A stretch of DNA of 64,000 nt, taken from the NCBI GenBank assembly GCA_964534355.1, contig CAZHNZ010000001.1, forward strand, positions 36,818-100,817, read 5' to 3'. This DNA comes from CAXXIC01 sp964534355 (GTDB taxonomy: Bacteria > Bacteroidota > Bacteroidia > Bacteroidales > UBA7332). Both the position numbers and the translations under genes were made by a program. Positions 24,728-31,909 of the stretch are shown here, one piece after another. How positions within the stretch are numbered: position 1 is the stretch's first letter; each line of letters opens with the position of its first letter. The notes beneath the pieces are model-generated. The model was given only the letters and a program-made list of their open reading frames with translations, made no database searches and was not told the DNA's origin.

Positions 24728-24767
24728 TAAAAAAGAGATTGCCCATATCATGGGTAATCTCTTTTTT
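24728..24767 (+). terminator. Rho-independent terminator of the ribosomal cluster
   Basis: AGAGATTGCCCA (about 24734-24745) pairs with TGGGTAATCTCT (about 24751-24762) with one wobble around a 5-base loop, followed by six T's. It is the only strong terminator between rpsL and psd. Confidence 0.93.
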
Positions 24768-24783
24768 GTTTTATACCTTATTT

Positions 24784-24814
24784 TTGGTAGTTTCTAAATT
24801 TTAGAGTAATTTTG
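24784..24814 (+). promoter_or_regulatory. promoter of psd-pssA
   Basis: TTG (24784-24786), 20 bases, then TAATTTTG (24807-24814). It lies between the ribosomal terminator and psd, giving a leader of about 20 bases. Confidence 0.75.
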
Positions 24815-24841
24815 CGTTCAAATTATTAAAACCTTATTTCT

Positions 24842-25504
24842 ATGAGAATAAGAATCCACAGAGAAGGCTGGGATTTGTTGGTATTATCCCTGCTATTTCT
24901 TTTGGCATTAGATTTGCTTCTTTGGTTTAAAACCCCGCCATTTGTCTTTTATTCAGTTTTTCTTGTTACATCTGTTGTCTATTTATTGTTGGTTAATTTT
25001 TTTCGTTGTCCAAGACGAATTTATTCCGGTGAAACAAAAGATATTGTTGTAGCACCCGCAGATGGAAGAGTTGTTGTAATCGAAGAGGTTATTGAAAATG
25101 AATATTTTCATGATAAGAGATTGCAAGTCTCTATTTTTATGACACCATTTAATGTGCATGCAAATTGGTATCCTATCAATGGGAAGGTTAAGTTTGTTAC
25201 GCATCATGAAGGTCGTTTTATGGGTGCTTATTTACCCAAATCAAGTACAGAGAATGAGCGTTCGACTATTGTAATTGAGTCAGAGACCGGTGTTGAGATT
25301 TTGGTACGTCAGGTTGCAGGTGCAATGGCACGTCGCATTGTGACCTATTCTGATATAAATGATGAGTGTAAGATAAATGAGTTTTTTGGATTCATTAAAT
25401 TTGGCTCGAGGATTGATTTGTATCTGCCGTTAGACACGGAAGTATTGGTTGATTTGGATATGCCGGTAGTGGGTAATTTGACACAAATAGCCAGGTTTAA
25501 GTGA
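24842..25504 (+). CDS. psd: phosphatidylserine decarboxylase (short form)
   Basis: A 220-residue membrane-associated proenzyme that decarboxylates phosphatidylserine to phosphatidylethanolamine. Two hydrophobic segments lie at residues 12-29 and 34-52. VAPADGRVVVIEE, MTPFNVHANWYPINGKV and HEGRFMGAYLPKSSTENER are family motifs. Self-cleavage before Ser189 in KFGSRIDLYLP should create the pyruvoyl group; the GSR replaces the GST of the long E. coli enzyme, as normal in the short archaeal-type class. The stop overlaps the pssA GTG by four bases (GTGA), so the two steps of phosphatidylethanolamine synthesis are coupled. Confidence 0.95.
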   Translation: MRIRIHREGWDLLVLSLLFLLALDLLLWFKTPPFVFYSVFLVTSVVYLLLVNFFRCPRRIYSGETKDIVVAPADGRVVVIEEVIENEYFHDKRLQVSIFMTPFNVHANWYPINGKVKFVTHHEGRFMGAYLPKSSTENERSTIVIESETGVEILVRQVAGAMARRIVTYSDINDECKINEFFGFIKFGSRIDLYLPLDTEVLVDLDMPVVGNLTQIARFK

Positions 25505-26205
25505 ATCAGATAAAAAAGTACGTTCCCAACGCAATCACCTGTCTCAATCTTTTGGCAGGAAGTATTGCTGCTGTATCCGCGATAGAGGGACTTTTATTGC
25601 AGGCTTGTTGGTTTATACTGGTAGCTGCTGTTTTCGATTTTCTGGATGGATTTGCAGCACGGGGATTGGGTGCTTATTCATTGATTGGTAAAGAGCTTGA
25701 CTCTTTGGCTGATGTGGTTAGTTTTGGATTTGCACCATCATGTCTTGTCTTTACAATGCTGCGGGGGCGATTGTTAACAGAATCTGTATCGAATGTCGGG
25801 TGGTTACCTTATATCGCTTTTCTTGTAGTTGTATTTTCTGCTTTACGTTTAGCAAAGTTTAATATAGATGACAGGCAGACGACCTCTTTTGTTGGTTTGC
25901 CAACACCTGCGAATGCCCTTTTTTGGGTTGGGGTTGCTTCAAATCAGTTTTCTGTGAATGGATTCGAATTGTCATTATTCGTTTTAGTGTGTCTTACTCT
26001 TCTCTTTTCGGCTCTATTGGTTGTTGAATTACCTATGTTTTCATTGAAGGTAAAGGGTTTTTCATTCAGATTAATCTACAAGCAGCTTTTTTTGTTGTTT
26101 TCCGGTATTGTGTTTCTTTATTTGTTTGGCTTATTTGGATTGTCGATGACTATATTGCTGTATGTGATTAGTTCTTTGTTTGTGAAGTGGTTTAAACTTG
26201 ATTAA
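25501..26205 (+). CDS. pssA: CDP-diacylglycerol-serine O-phosphatidyltransferase
   Basis: A 234-residue membrane enzyme that makes phosphatidylserine from CDP-diacylglycerol and serine, the substrate for the psd product. It begins with GTG inside the psd stop. The CDP-alcohol phosphotransferase motif is intact: DFLDGFAARGLGAYSLIGKELDSLADVVSFG (residues about 46-77), with its Asp-Gly, Ala-Arg, Gly and Asp/Asp metal-binding positions. Seven or so membrane helices. A 12-base perfect palindrome follows the stop directly. Confidence 0.95.
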   Translation: MNQIKKYVPNAITCLNLLAGSIAAVSAIEGLLLQACWFILVAAVFDFLDGFAARGLGAYSLIGKELDSLADVVSFGFAPSCLVFTMLRGRLLTESVSNVGWLPYIAFLVVVFSALRLAKFNIDDRQTTSFVGLPTPANALFWVGVASNQFSVNGFELSLFVLVCLTLLFSALLVVELPMFSLKVKGFSFRLIYKQLFLLFSGIVFLYLFGLFGLSMTILLYVISSLFVKWFKLD

Positions 26206-26207
26206 AA

Positions 26208-26219
26208 CGTAGCGCTACG
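26208..26219. repeat. 12-base perfect palindrome after pssA
   Basis: CGTAGCGCTACG begins three bases after the pssA stop. It has no loop and no T run, so it is not a normal terminator. A protein-binding site or chance are both possible. Confidence 0.35.
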
Positions 26220-26247
26220 GAATCTGTGCGTGTAATAGGTAAAGGTT

Positions 26248-26487
26248 ATGTTTTATTTGTTTATATTTATTCTGATTATTATTTTGTTCCCTATTCTTGT
26301 GATTGGGGCTAAAATTCTACATTTATTCTTCCGTATTTTATCACCCTTTCGAAAAATGTACAAACAAGCAAAACGGGAAGAACGGGAATCTCAATCTTCC
26401 GATTCTGATACTACTAAAACAGAACGTAAGAAGATTTTTTCTTCGAATGAAGGAGAGTATGTGGATTTCGAAGAGGTAGGACAGTAG
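26248..26487 (+). CDS. DUF4834-like small membrane protein
   Basis: A 79-residue protein with one strongly hydrophobic N-terminal segment (residues 2-30, FYLFIFILIIILFPILVIGA onward) and a hydrophilic charged tail ending in GEYVDFEEVGQ. This layout and the YVDFEE ending resemble DUF4834, a small family of unknown function in Bacteroidales. It lies 42 bases after pssA on the same strand and is probably cotranscribed, so a part in the membrane lipid unit is possible. It converges on tadA with only six bases between. Confidence 0.7.
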   Translation: MFYLFIFILIIILFPILVIGAKILHLFFRILSPFRKMYKQAKREERESQSSDSDTTKTERKKIFSSNEGEYVDFEEVGQ

Positions 26488-26493
26488 GTCGTT

Positions 26494-26928
26494 TTATCTT
26501 TTTTTGCGAAAGAAGGAGCGTAACAGTTCAGAGCATTCGTCTTCAAGAATTCCTTTGCTGATTTTTGTTTTAGGGTGTAGTATGTTTTGATTGAGTGAAG
26601 AATACCCTTTTTTAGGGTCGGATGCCGCAAATACGATTCTTGATATTTGAGACCAATGTAAAGCGCCGGCACACATGATGCACGGTTCCAGAGTAACGTA
26701 GAGTGTGCAGTCGGTCAGGTATTTCCCCCCTAATACATTTGCAGCAGCTGTAATGGCCTGCATTTCGGCATGCGCTGTGACGTCGGATAGTGTTTCTGTC
26801 AGATTGTGAGCTTTTGAGATGATTCTGTTTTGACAAACTACGACAGCACCTACCGGGATTTCATCTTTATAGAATGCTTTTTGGGCTTCGGATAAAGCCT
26901 GTTTCATGAAATATTCGTCTGTGAACAT
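26494..26928 (-). CDS. tadA: tRNA adenosine(34) deaminase
   Basis: A 144-residue zinc enzyme that converts adenosine to inosine at the wobble position of tRNA-Arg(ACG). The deaminase core is visible: His53-Ala-Glu55 in TAHAEMQAI with the catalytic Glu, and Cys83 and Cys86 in EPCIMCAGAL as further zinc ligands. GAVVVCQNRIISKAHN precedes them. The length is slightly short of E. coli TadA. Convergent with the DUF4834 gene; upstream lies the small gene ending at 26957, on the same strand. Confidence 0.93.
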   Translation of the reverse strand: MFTDEYFMKQALSEAQKAFYKDEIPVGAVVVCQNRIISKAHNLTETLSDVTAHAEMQAITAAANVLGGKYLTDCTLYVTLEPCIMCAGALHWSQISRIVFAASDPKKGYSSLNQNILHPKTKISKGILEDECSELLRSFFRKKR

Positions 26929-26956
26929 CTTGGTTTGAAGGGGATAAGCGGTTGTT

Positions 26957-27190
26957 TTATTTCAGAATATCTGATTCATTGAAAAGGGTAGGGTATTCCA
27001 AATCTGCTTTTTTCCAAAGATAACTCATTATCTGTTCCCGGGTCCAGGCCGATTGATTATTTATTTTATGCTTGGTCAGGTAGGATCGCAGCATATTGTA
27101 CTCTTTTTCGTTGAGTGTAAAAGAGATTTTATATTCGCGTTTCAGGGATTGAGCCTTTGCTTTTTGGGTGCTGATTTTGCTTTTTGTCAT
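26957..27190 (-). CDS. small basic protein of unknown function
   Basis: A 77-residue protein. The open frame extends upstream to 27451, but the upstream part would run through the gapA promoter and into gapA, so I take the ATG at 27190 (MTKSKISTQKAKAQSLKREYKI). A strong minus-strand promoter has its -7 element only 6 bases before this ATG, so the mRNA would start at or next to the A of ATG and be leaderless. The protein has a Lys-rich start followed by SFTLNEKEYNMLRSYLTKHKINNQSAWTREQIMSYLWKK, which looks like a small helical fold of the ribbon-helix-helix or HTH type. I do not recognise the family. It could be cotranscribed with tadA, 28 bases downstream. Confidence 0.65.
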   Translation of the reverse strand: MTKSKISTQKAKAQSLKREYKISFTLNEKEYNMLRSYLTKHKINNQSAWTREQIMSYLWKKADLEYPTLFNESDILK

Positions 27191-27196
27191 CGGTTG

Positions 27197-27227
27197 CAAA
27201 CATACTACAAATTCATATAAAATACAA
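27197..27227 (-). promoter_or_regulatory. promoter for the small gene at 27190
   Basis: On the minus strand TTG (27227-27225), 20 bases, then TATGTTTG (27204-27197). Both elements fit the consensus. Transcription is expected about 7 bases on, at about 27190, which is the first base of the start codon. Confidence 0.7.
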
Positions 27228-27373
27228 GTTTTGGTTAAAAACAATAATCGATTTTGGCTGATTTCGTTTTTTTTGCTCAATCCGCCGATCAATTGATAGG
27301 ATGTTAGTGAAAAAAACATGCTTTTTAGCCTGTTTTTTTTGTGTGAATATTTTAATAAACAAGAGAAAAGAAC

Positions 27374-27381
27374 TACCTTTG
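27374..27381 (+). promoter_or_regulatory. -7 element of gapA
   Basis: TACCTTTG matches TAnnTTTG 35 bases before the gapA ATG. No TTG lies at the expected distance upstream, where the sequence is T- and A-rich. Confidence 0.6.
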
Positions 27382-27416
27382 CAGCAATTTTAAAACCCAT
27401 AAATAGTTTTATTACA

Positions 27417-28418
27417 ATGATTAAAGTAGGTATTAACGGATTTGGCCGCATCGGACGTTTAGTTTTCCGTGCAGCACAAGAAAGAAACGATGTTGAAATC
27501 GTTGCAGTAAATGACCCATTCCTGGATATCGATTACCTGGTGTACATGTTGAAATATGACACAGTACATGGTCAATTCCAGGGAACTGCCGAAAACAAAG
27601 GTGGTAAATTGTTTGTAAATGGTAAAGAAGTAGCATTTTATGCTGAGAAAGATCCCGCAAATATTGGTTGGGGTGCAGCAGGTGCTGACTACGTGGTTGA
27701 ATCGACTGGCGTATTTACAACAACTGAAAAAGCTGGTGCTCACTTGAAAGGTGGCGCTAAGAAAGTTGTTATTTCTGCTCCATCTAACGATGCTCCTATG
27801 TTTGTTTGTGGTGTGAATCTTGATTCGTACAAAAACGACATGGACGTTGTATCTAACGCATCTTGTACTACAAACTGTTTGGCTCCATTGGCTAAAGTTA
27901 TCAATGATAATTTTGGTATTGTTGAAGGTTTGATGACAACTGTACACGCTGCAACTAATACTCAAAAAACTGTTGATGCTCCTTCTGCAAAAGATTGGAG
28001 AGGTGGTCGTTCTATCCTGAACAACATCATTCCTTCTTCAACAGGTGCTGCTAAGGCCGTAGGTGTGGTAATACCTGAGCTTAACGGTAAATTGACAGGT
28101 ATGGCTTTCCGCGTACCAACTGCTGACGTTTCAGTTGTTGACCTGACTGTACGTTTGGAGAAATCTGCAACTTATGCAGAAATCAAAGCAGCTGTGAAAT
28201 TAGCTTCTGAAACTACTATGGCTGGCGTTCTTGGTTATACTGAGGATTCAGTTGTGTCAACAGACTTTATCCACGAAGTACGTACTTCTGTATTTGATGT
28301 AGGTGCAGGTATTGCTTTGAATGGTAACTTCGTTAAGCTGGTTAGCTGGTATGACAATGAGTGGGGTTATTCAAACAAAGTTTTGGATTTGATAGCTCAC
28401 ATGGATTCTGTTAAATAA
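27417..28418 (+). CDS. gapA: glyceraldehyde-3-phosphate dehydrogenase, type I
   Basis: A 333-residue glycolytic enzyme that oxidises glyceraldehyde 3-phosphate with NAD and phosphate. The start at 27417 (MIKVGINGFGRIGRLVFRAA) places the Rossmann GxGxxG at the normal position; in-frame codons upstream are leader. The active-site Cys150 lies in SNASCTTNCLAPL and the partner His in VHAATNTQ. WYDNEWGYSNKVLDL ends the catalytic domain. The gene is monocistronic, with its own promoter and terminator. Confidence 0.98.
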   Translation: MIKVGINGFGRIGRLVFRAAQERNDVEIVAVNDPFLDIDYLVYMLKYDTVHGQFQGTAENKGGKLFVNGKEVAFYAEKDPANIGWGAAGADYVVESTGVFTTTEKAGAHLKGGAKKVVISAPSNDAPMFVCGVNLDSYKNDMDVVSNASCTTNCLAPLAKVINDNFGIVEGLMTTVHAATNTQKTVDAPSAKDWRGGRSILNNIIPSSTGAAKAVGVVIPELNGKLTGMAFRVPTADVSVVDLTVRLEKSATYAEIKAAVKLASETTMAGVLGYTEDSVVSTDFIHEVRTSVFDVGAGIALNGNFVKLVSWYDNEWGYSNKVLDLIAHMDSVK

Positions 28419-28438
28419 CAGACCAATACAATAAATAT

Positions 28439-28474
28439 AAAGGCTGTTTCGGGTTTCCGGAACAGCCTTTTTTG
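28439..28474 (+). terminator. Rho-independent terminator of gapA
   Basis: AGGCTGTTTCGG (28441-28452) pairs with CCGGAACAGCCT (about 28457-28468) with one wobble, and is followed by T's. The A's on the left may let it also serve the convergent gene. Confidence 0.92.
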
Positions 28475-28510
28475 TTTTGCTTTTTGAGAAGAAATATATT
28501 TGCGCGTTTT

Positions 28511-29194
28511 TTATTCTTCTTTTGCAGAATTAATAATGTTGGGGGATAGATTTTGAGGTCGTGCAGTTACATGAAAGCAGCCCTGTTTAACTTCGTATTT
28601 GACGTAACATTTTTTGTTGTTTTTGAGGTCTCGCAGCACTTCTGCCAATACGACTTTTAGTTTTTCTTCTGCGATAGAAATGTCTGACGTATCGACCGGA
28701 ATAAAGCGTGTGTATGCAATATCGAAAGTGGTTCCGTAAAGGTGAGCTGAGTTTGTTTGCGAATTGCCGTTGCGTTTACGAAGTCCTTTTATGTCTTCTT
28801 GTGTGCGTAGAACGCTGGTTATAATCAGTTTGTATAAAGGTGCGCCGAGGCTAATGAGTGAGTCCTGAAAAATTATACCAATTGAGTCAAGTTGAAGAGC
28901 GGCTGGTTTGACCAGGAATGGAAGTGAGTGTTTTAAGTCATCGATTACGTAATAGTCATTATCTTTTATTTCTACCAGCTTTTCTTTGTTATTTTCTGCG
29001 TCTTTTCTTGAGCTAATTGGTTTAATGCCGATAGCCTCAGCTGCTAAAAGATGTTCTTCGTTCATATTATTGAAAGTTTTGTAATATTTGGGGAATGGTC
29101 TAAGTTTAAAGTCGTGAGTTTCCCTTTTTTTTTCTTTACAAGAAATTGTTGTGAGAATAATAATGATGGAGAATACGCTTAATAATGTCTTCAT
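28511..29194 (-). CDS. DUF5715-like lipoprotein, peptidase M15-type fold
   Basis: A 227-residue protein with a lipoprotein signal peptide (MKTLLSVFSIIIILTTIS-C, Cys19). Two short motifs recall zinc peptidases of the M15/VanY type: NSAHLYGTTFDIAYTR (S-x-H-x-x-G-x-x-x-D, His and Asp as metal ligands) and CYVKYEVKQGCFHVT with a C-terminal His. DUF5715 proteins share this layout. If active it would cut peptidoglycan peptides, but the central Asp/His pattern is relaxed, so activity is uncertain. It converges on gapA. The Lys-Glu-Lys-Lys after the Cys is less acidic than in the SusD-type lipoproteins here, so a periplasmic location is likelier. Confidence 0.7.
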   Translation of the reverse strand: MKTLLSVFSIIIILTTISCKEKKRETHDFKLRPFPKYYKTFNNMNEEHLLAAEAIGIKPISSRKDAENNKEKLVEIKDNDYYVIDDLKHSLPFLVKPAALQLDSIGIIFQDSLISLGAPLYKLIITSVLRTQEDIKGLRKRNGNSQTNSAHLYGTTFDIAYTRFIPVDTSDISIAEEKLKVVLAEVLRDLKNNKKCYVKYEVKQGCFHVTARPQNLSPNIINSAKEE

Positions 29195-29260
29195 ATGGTT
29201 ATTGATTTATATTGAGATTCGAAAATAGTAAAAAAATCTGATAAAACAGAACAGTTTGCT

Positions 29261-29268
29261 TATATTTG
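29261..29268 (+). promoter_or_regulatory. candidate -7 element of phoH
   Basis: TATATTTG matches TAnnTTTG 45 bases before the phoH ATG. A clear -33 TTG is missing. Confidence 0.5.
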
Positions 29269-29313
29269 TGCTCAAATTGAGAAGTTTATATGAGACATTT
29301 TATAAATTAGCCT

Positions 29314-30273
29314 ATGATTGAAAGAATAATCCTGTTTGAGCAAGCAGATTTGTCTGTATTTTATGGAGTCAATAACTGTAATATTCAGTTATTGAAAACA
29401 TTATATCCAAAGTTGAGAATTGCCTCGAGAGGTAGTGTGATGAAAATAATGGGGGAGGAGCAGGATGCAGATCAGTTTGAGAAAATTATTCGTCAGTTAG
29501 AGAGCTATTGTGTTGAATACAATGTGTTGAATGAAGATATAATACTGTCAATAATAAAAGGCAGTCAGCCGCTGGAGATTAAACAATCAAATTTGATTAT
29601 TCACGGTGTAGGTGGGAAGTCAATTTATCCGAGAAGCGATAATCAGAAGAAACTGGTTTCGGAATTTGAAAAAAATGATATGGTGTTTGCATTGGGCCCA
29701 GCCGGTTCCGGAAAGACATATATCGCTATTGCTTTGGCCGTTCGGGCCTTGAAGAATAAAGAGGTAAAAAAGATTATACTTAGTCGACCAGCTGTGGAAG
29801 CAGGTGAAAAACTTGGTTTTTTGCCGGGAGATATGAAAGATAAGATAGATCCGTATCTTCAGCCCCTATATGATGCACTCCAGGATATGCTGCCGGCAGT
29901 TAAGCTTAAAGAATATTTGGATGGGAATGTTATTCAGATTGCCCCGTTGGCATTCATGCGTGGGCGAACGTTAAGCGATGCTGTAGTGATATTGGATGAG
30001 GCACAAAATACGTCGACGCAGCAGATAAAGATGTTTTTGACCCGGCTCGGGATGAATGCAAAAATGATAATAACCGGTGATATTACGCAAATAGATTTGC
30101 CCCCTTCTCAAAAATCAGGAATGGTGCAGGCATTGCAGATTTTGCGAGGCGTGCCGGGCATCGGAAAGGTAGAGTTTAGTAAATCAGATATTGTTCGTCA
30201 TAAGTTAGTGATGCGAATAGTGGAGGCGTATGATAAGTTTGATTTGAAAAGAAATGCAGATACGGATAATTGA
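29314..30273 (+). CDS. phoH: PhoH-like ATPase
   Basis: A 319-residue cytoplasmic P-loop ATPase. Residues 1-105 hold the N-terminal alpha/beta domain, then Walker A GPAGSGKT (128-135) and Walker B VVILDEAQN with Asp228-Glu229. KKIILSRPAVEAGEKLGFLPGD and PLAFMRGRTL are PhoH family blocks. The family resembles the ATPase half of superfamily 1 helicases and is linked to RNA metabolism; its exact substrate is not settled. In many bacteria phoH is next to ybeY, which is not found here. It converges on the lacI-type gene across a shared hairpin. Confidence 0.92.
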   Translation: MIERIILFEQADLSVFYGVNNCNIQLLKTLYPKLRIASRGSVMKIMGEEQDADQFEKIIRQLESYCVEYNVLNEDIILSIIKGSQPLEIKQSNLIIHGVGGKSIYPRSDNQKKLVSEFEKNDMVFALGPAGSGKTYIAIALAVRALKNKEVKKIILSRPAVEAGEKLGFLPGDMKDKIDPYLQPLYDALQDMLPAVKLKEYLDGNVIQIAPLAFMRGRTLSDAVVILDEAQNTSTQQIKMFLTRLGMNAKMIITGDITQIDLPPSQKSGMVQALQILRGVPGIGKVEFSKSDIVRHKLVMRIVEAYDKFDLKRNADTDN

Positions 30274-30335
30274 AAGAGAAATTCATTATGCACAATACAT
30301 ATGACATTGTATTATTTGTTACTCTGCGGTGAAAT

Positions 30336-30376
30336 AAGAGATGGAAGATTCTGAATGTAAGAATCTTCCATCTCTT
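30336..30376. terminator. bidirectional terminator between phoH and the lacI-type gene
   Basis: A perfect 16-pair stem: AAGAGATGGAAGATTC (30336-30351) against GAATCTTCCATCTCTT (30361-30376) with a 9-base loop. On the minus strand the regulator's stop (30378-30376) touches the stem. Confidence 0.85.
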
Positions 30377-31407
30377 TATAATTTTTTGTTGATCGAAGAT
30401 TTACGAACATGTAGATGGGCTGTTAATGAAGTTGTGCCAAAGTCAATGCTTTTTTGTTCATTTGTGCGTTCTATTTGTTCGAGCAGAATATTAGCGGCAG
30501 TTTCGCCCATTTTGAAAGTCGGCTGTTCGACGCTGGTTAGTGGCGGTTCGACCAGTTGAGCCATCTCTGTTTCGGAGAACCCAACCAATGCAACGGTATC
30601 AGGGCAGCCAATATTTGATTCTTTCAGAGCTTTGAGTGCGCCAAAAGCGACGGGATCGTTGAAACAGAATATGGCATTCGGAAGATTAGATTCGTCAATC
30701 AGCTTTTTCATAGCGACATAACCCTGCTCGCTCATAATACCTGTGTAGATAATTGAATCTTTTGTGATTGAGCGGTGATGTTTTTTCATTGCATCCTCGA
30801 ATCCTTTTTTTCGTTCCTGAGTTATCTTGAGCGATGGTGGTCCTGCAAAATGGATTATTTTTTCAAATTTATTGTATATTAAATGCTCTGTGGCAAAGAA
30901 TGCCATTTTGTAATTGTCTATAACAACTTTTGACGCCAGCTCAGTAGAACTAACTCTGTTGAAAAAGACAATTGGAATGCCACTATTAATTATTCTGTTA
31001 TAGAGATTGACATTGTCAGATTCCTGATTGATGGACACCAGTATACCTTCTACCATGTTTCCTTCGAATAGCTTCAGGATTTTCTCTTCGTTAATTAAAG
31101 ATTCGTTAGACTGAGCTATGAGCAGTTGGAATCCGGCTTCATCCAGAATATTTTGTATTCCCAGAATTATATTGGGGAAGAAAGAGCTTTTAAATTCGGG
31201 AACAACTACACCAATTGTTTTGGTTCTTTTGTTTTGCAAGCGTGTCGCTATAGGGTTGGGTTTGTAGTTCTGTCTTTCGGCTTCCTCTTTGACCATTTTT
31301 TTTGTGGATGGATTAACATCCCATCTGTCAGCCAATGCACGGGAAACTGTTGCTACAGAAATATTGAGAGCTTTTGCTATGTCTTTAATTGTAGCGTATT
31401 TTTTCAT
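30376..31407 (-). CDS. LacI-family transcriptional regulator of the PUL
   Basis: A 343-residue DNA-binding protein. The helix-turn-helix is ATIKDIAKALNISVATVSRALAD (residues 5-27), followed by the hinge region near NPIATRLQNKRTKT, which inserts a Leu into the minor groove at a central CG. The rest is a periplasmic-binding-protein-like sugar sensor of two lobes. The recognition helix SVATVSRAL is the type that binds TGTAAACGTTTACA-like sites. Two such sites lie about 170-230 bases upstream, between this gene and the divergent symporter gene, and four more lie in front of other PUL genes. It is the obvious candidate to bind all six. Because the sites lie upstream of the promoters, it may activate transcription. 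The effector sugar is unknown. Confidence 0.93.
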   Translation of the reverse strand: MKKYATIKDIAKALNISVATVSRALADRWDVNPSTKKMVKEEAERQNYKPNPIATRLQNKRTKTIGVVVPEFKSSFFPNIILGIQNILDEAGFQLLIAQSNESLINEEKILKLFEGNMVEGILVSINQESDNVNLYNRIINSGIPIVFFNRVSSTELASKVVIDNYKMAFFATEHLIYNKFEKIIHFAGPPSLKITQERKKGFEDAMKKHHRSITKDSIIYTGIMSEQGYVAMKKLIDESNLPNAIFCFNDPVAFGALKALKESNIGCPDTVALVGFSETEMAQLVEPPLTSVEQPTFKMGETAANILLEQIERTNEQKSIDFGTTSLTAHLHVRKSSINKKL

Positions 31408-31577
31408 GATGTTTTGAATATTGAAGAGCGTGTAATAGTCAAATATTTCTTGTCTAAATCATTTGGTTGATAAAATAACATCCAAAGATAATGATAATAC
31501 TTCTTTTTTTGATTTTAAGATTGAATTTTTGATTCTCAAATGTATTAAAAAAGCAAAAAAAACGCATGAGAAGTCTA

Positions 31578-31591
31578 TGTAAACGTTTACG
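31578..31591. promoter_or_regulatory. distal operator, pair 1
   Basis: TGTAAACGTTTACG, a near-perfect palindrome with a central CG. It lies exactly 30 bases upstream of the proximal site. Confidence 0.85.
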
Positions 31592-31607
31592 ACGATTTTT
31601 TTTGCAA

Positions 31608-31621
31608 TGTAAACGTTTACA
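31608..31621. promoter_or_regulatory. proximal operator, pair 1
   Basis: TGTAAACGTTTACA, a perfect 14-base palindrome. Its centre lies 60.5 bases upstream of the last base of the TATATTTG element at 31668-31675. Confidence 0.88.
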
Positions 31622-31667
31622 TTCCTATTTTTTTTGAGGCTGTCAAACAGATGAGACCTGAGTTTAA

Positions 31668-31675
31668 TATATTTG
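31668..31675 (+). promoter_or_regulatory. -7 element of the symporter-susCD operon
   Basis: TATATTTG, an exact TAnnTTTG. The expected TTG near 31645-31648 is absent, as would suit an activator-dependent promoter. Confidence 0.65.
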
Positions 31676-31909
31676 TATCAAAATAGATCTAAATCAATAA
31701 TTATCTTCAATTTACCTGATTTTAAAGAGTACCATGATGGAAAACCTGAGATTAAAAGCGGGCTAAGAAAATGACTATGAAAAACTGTCCCCTAAAATGA
31801 GAAGAATACACAAAACAGCTATTCCGTTGCGAGATTGATGTGAATAGGAGAAATCTAACTGAAAGTAATAATCAATTTATAGAATTTAATCAATCAAATA
31901 ATTTTAATT

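Larger units (their letters stand above)
31408..31909. other. divergent regulatory region and long symporter leader
   Basis: These 502 bases separate the lacI-type gene from the symporter gene. They hold the operator pair (31578-31621), a -7 element (31668-31675) and a leader of about 230 bases before the ATG at 31910. The leader contains short possible peptides, such as a 10-codon frame from 31734, but no hairpin or riboswitch that I recognise. Confidence 0.6.

Noticed and set aside
27191..27451. N-terminal extension of the small gene at 26957
   Set aside because: The extension would run through its own promoter and overlap the gapA start on the other strand; it is Leu/Ile-rich without conserved character.
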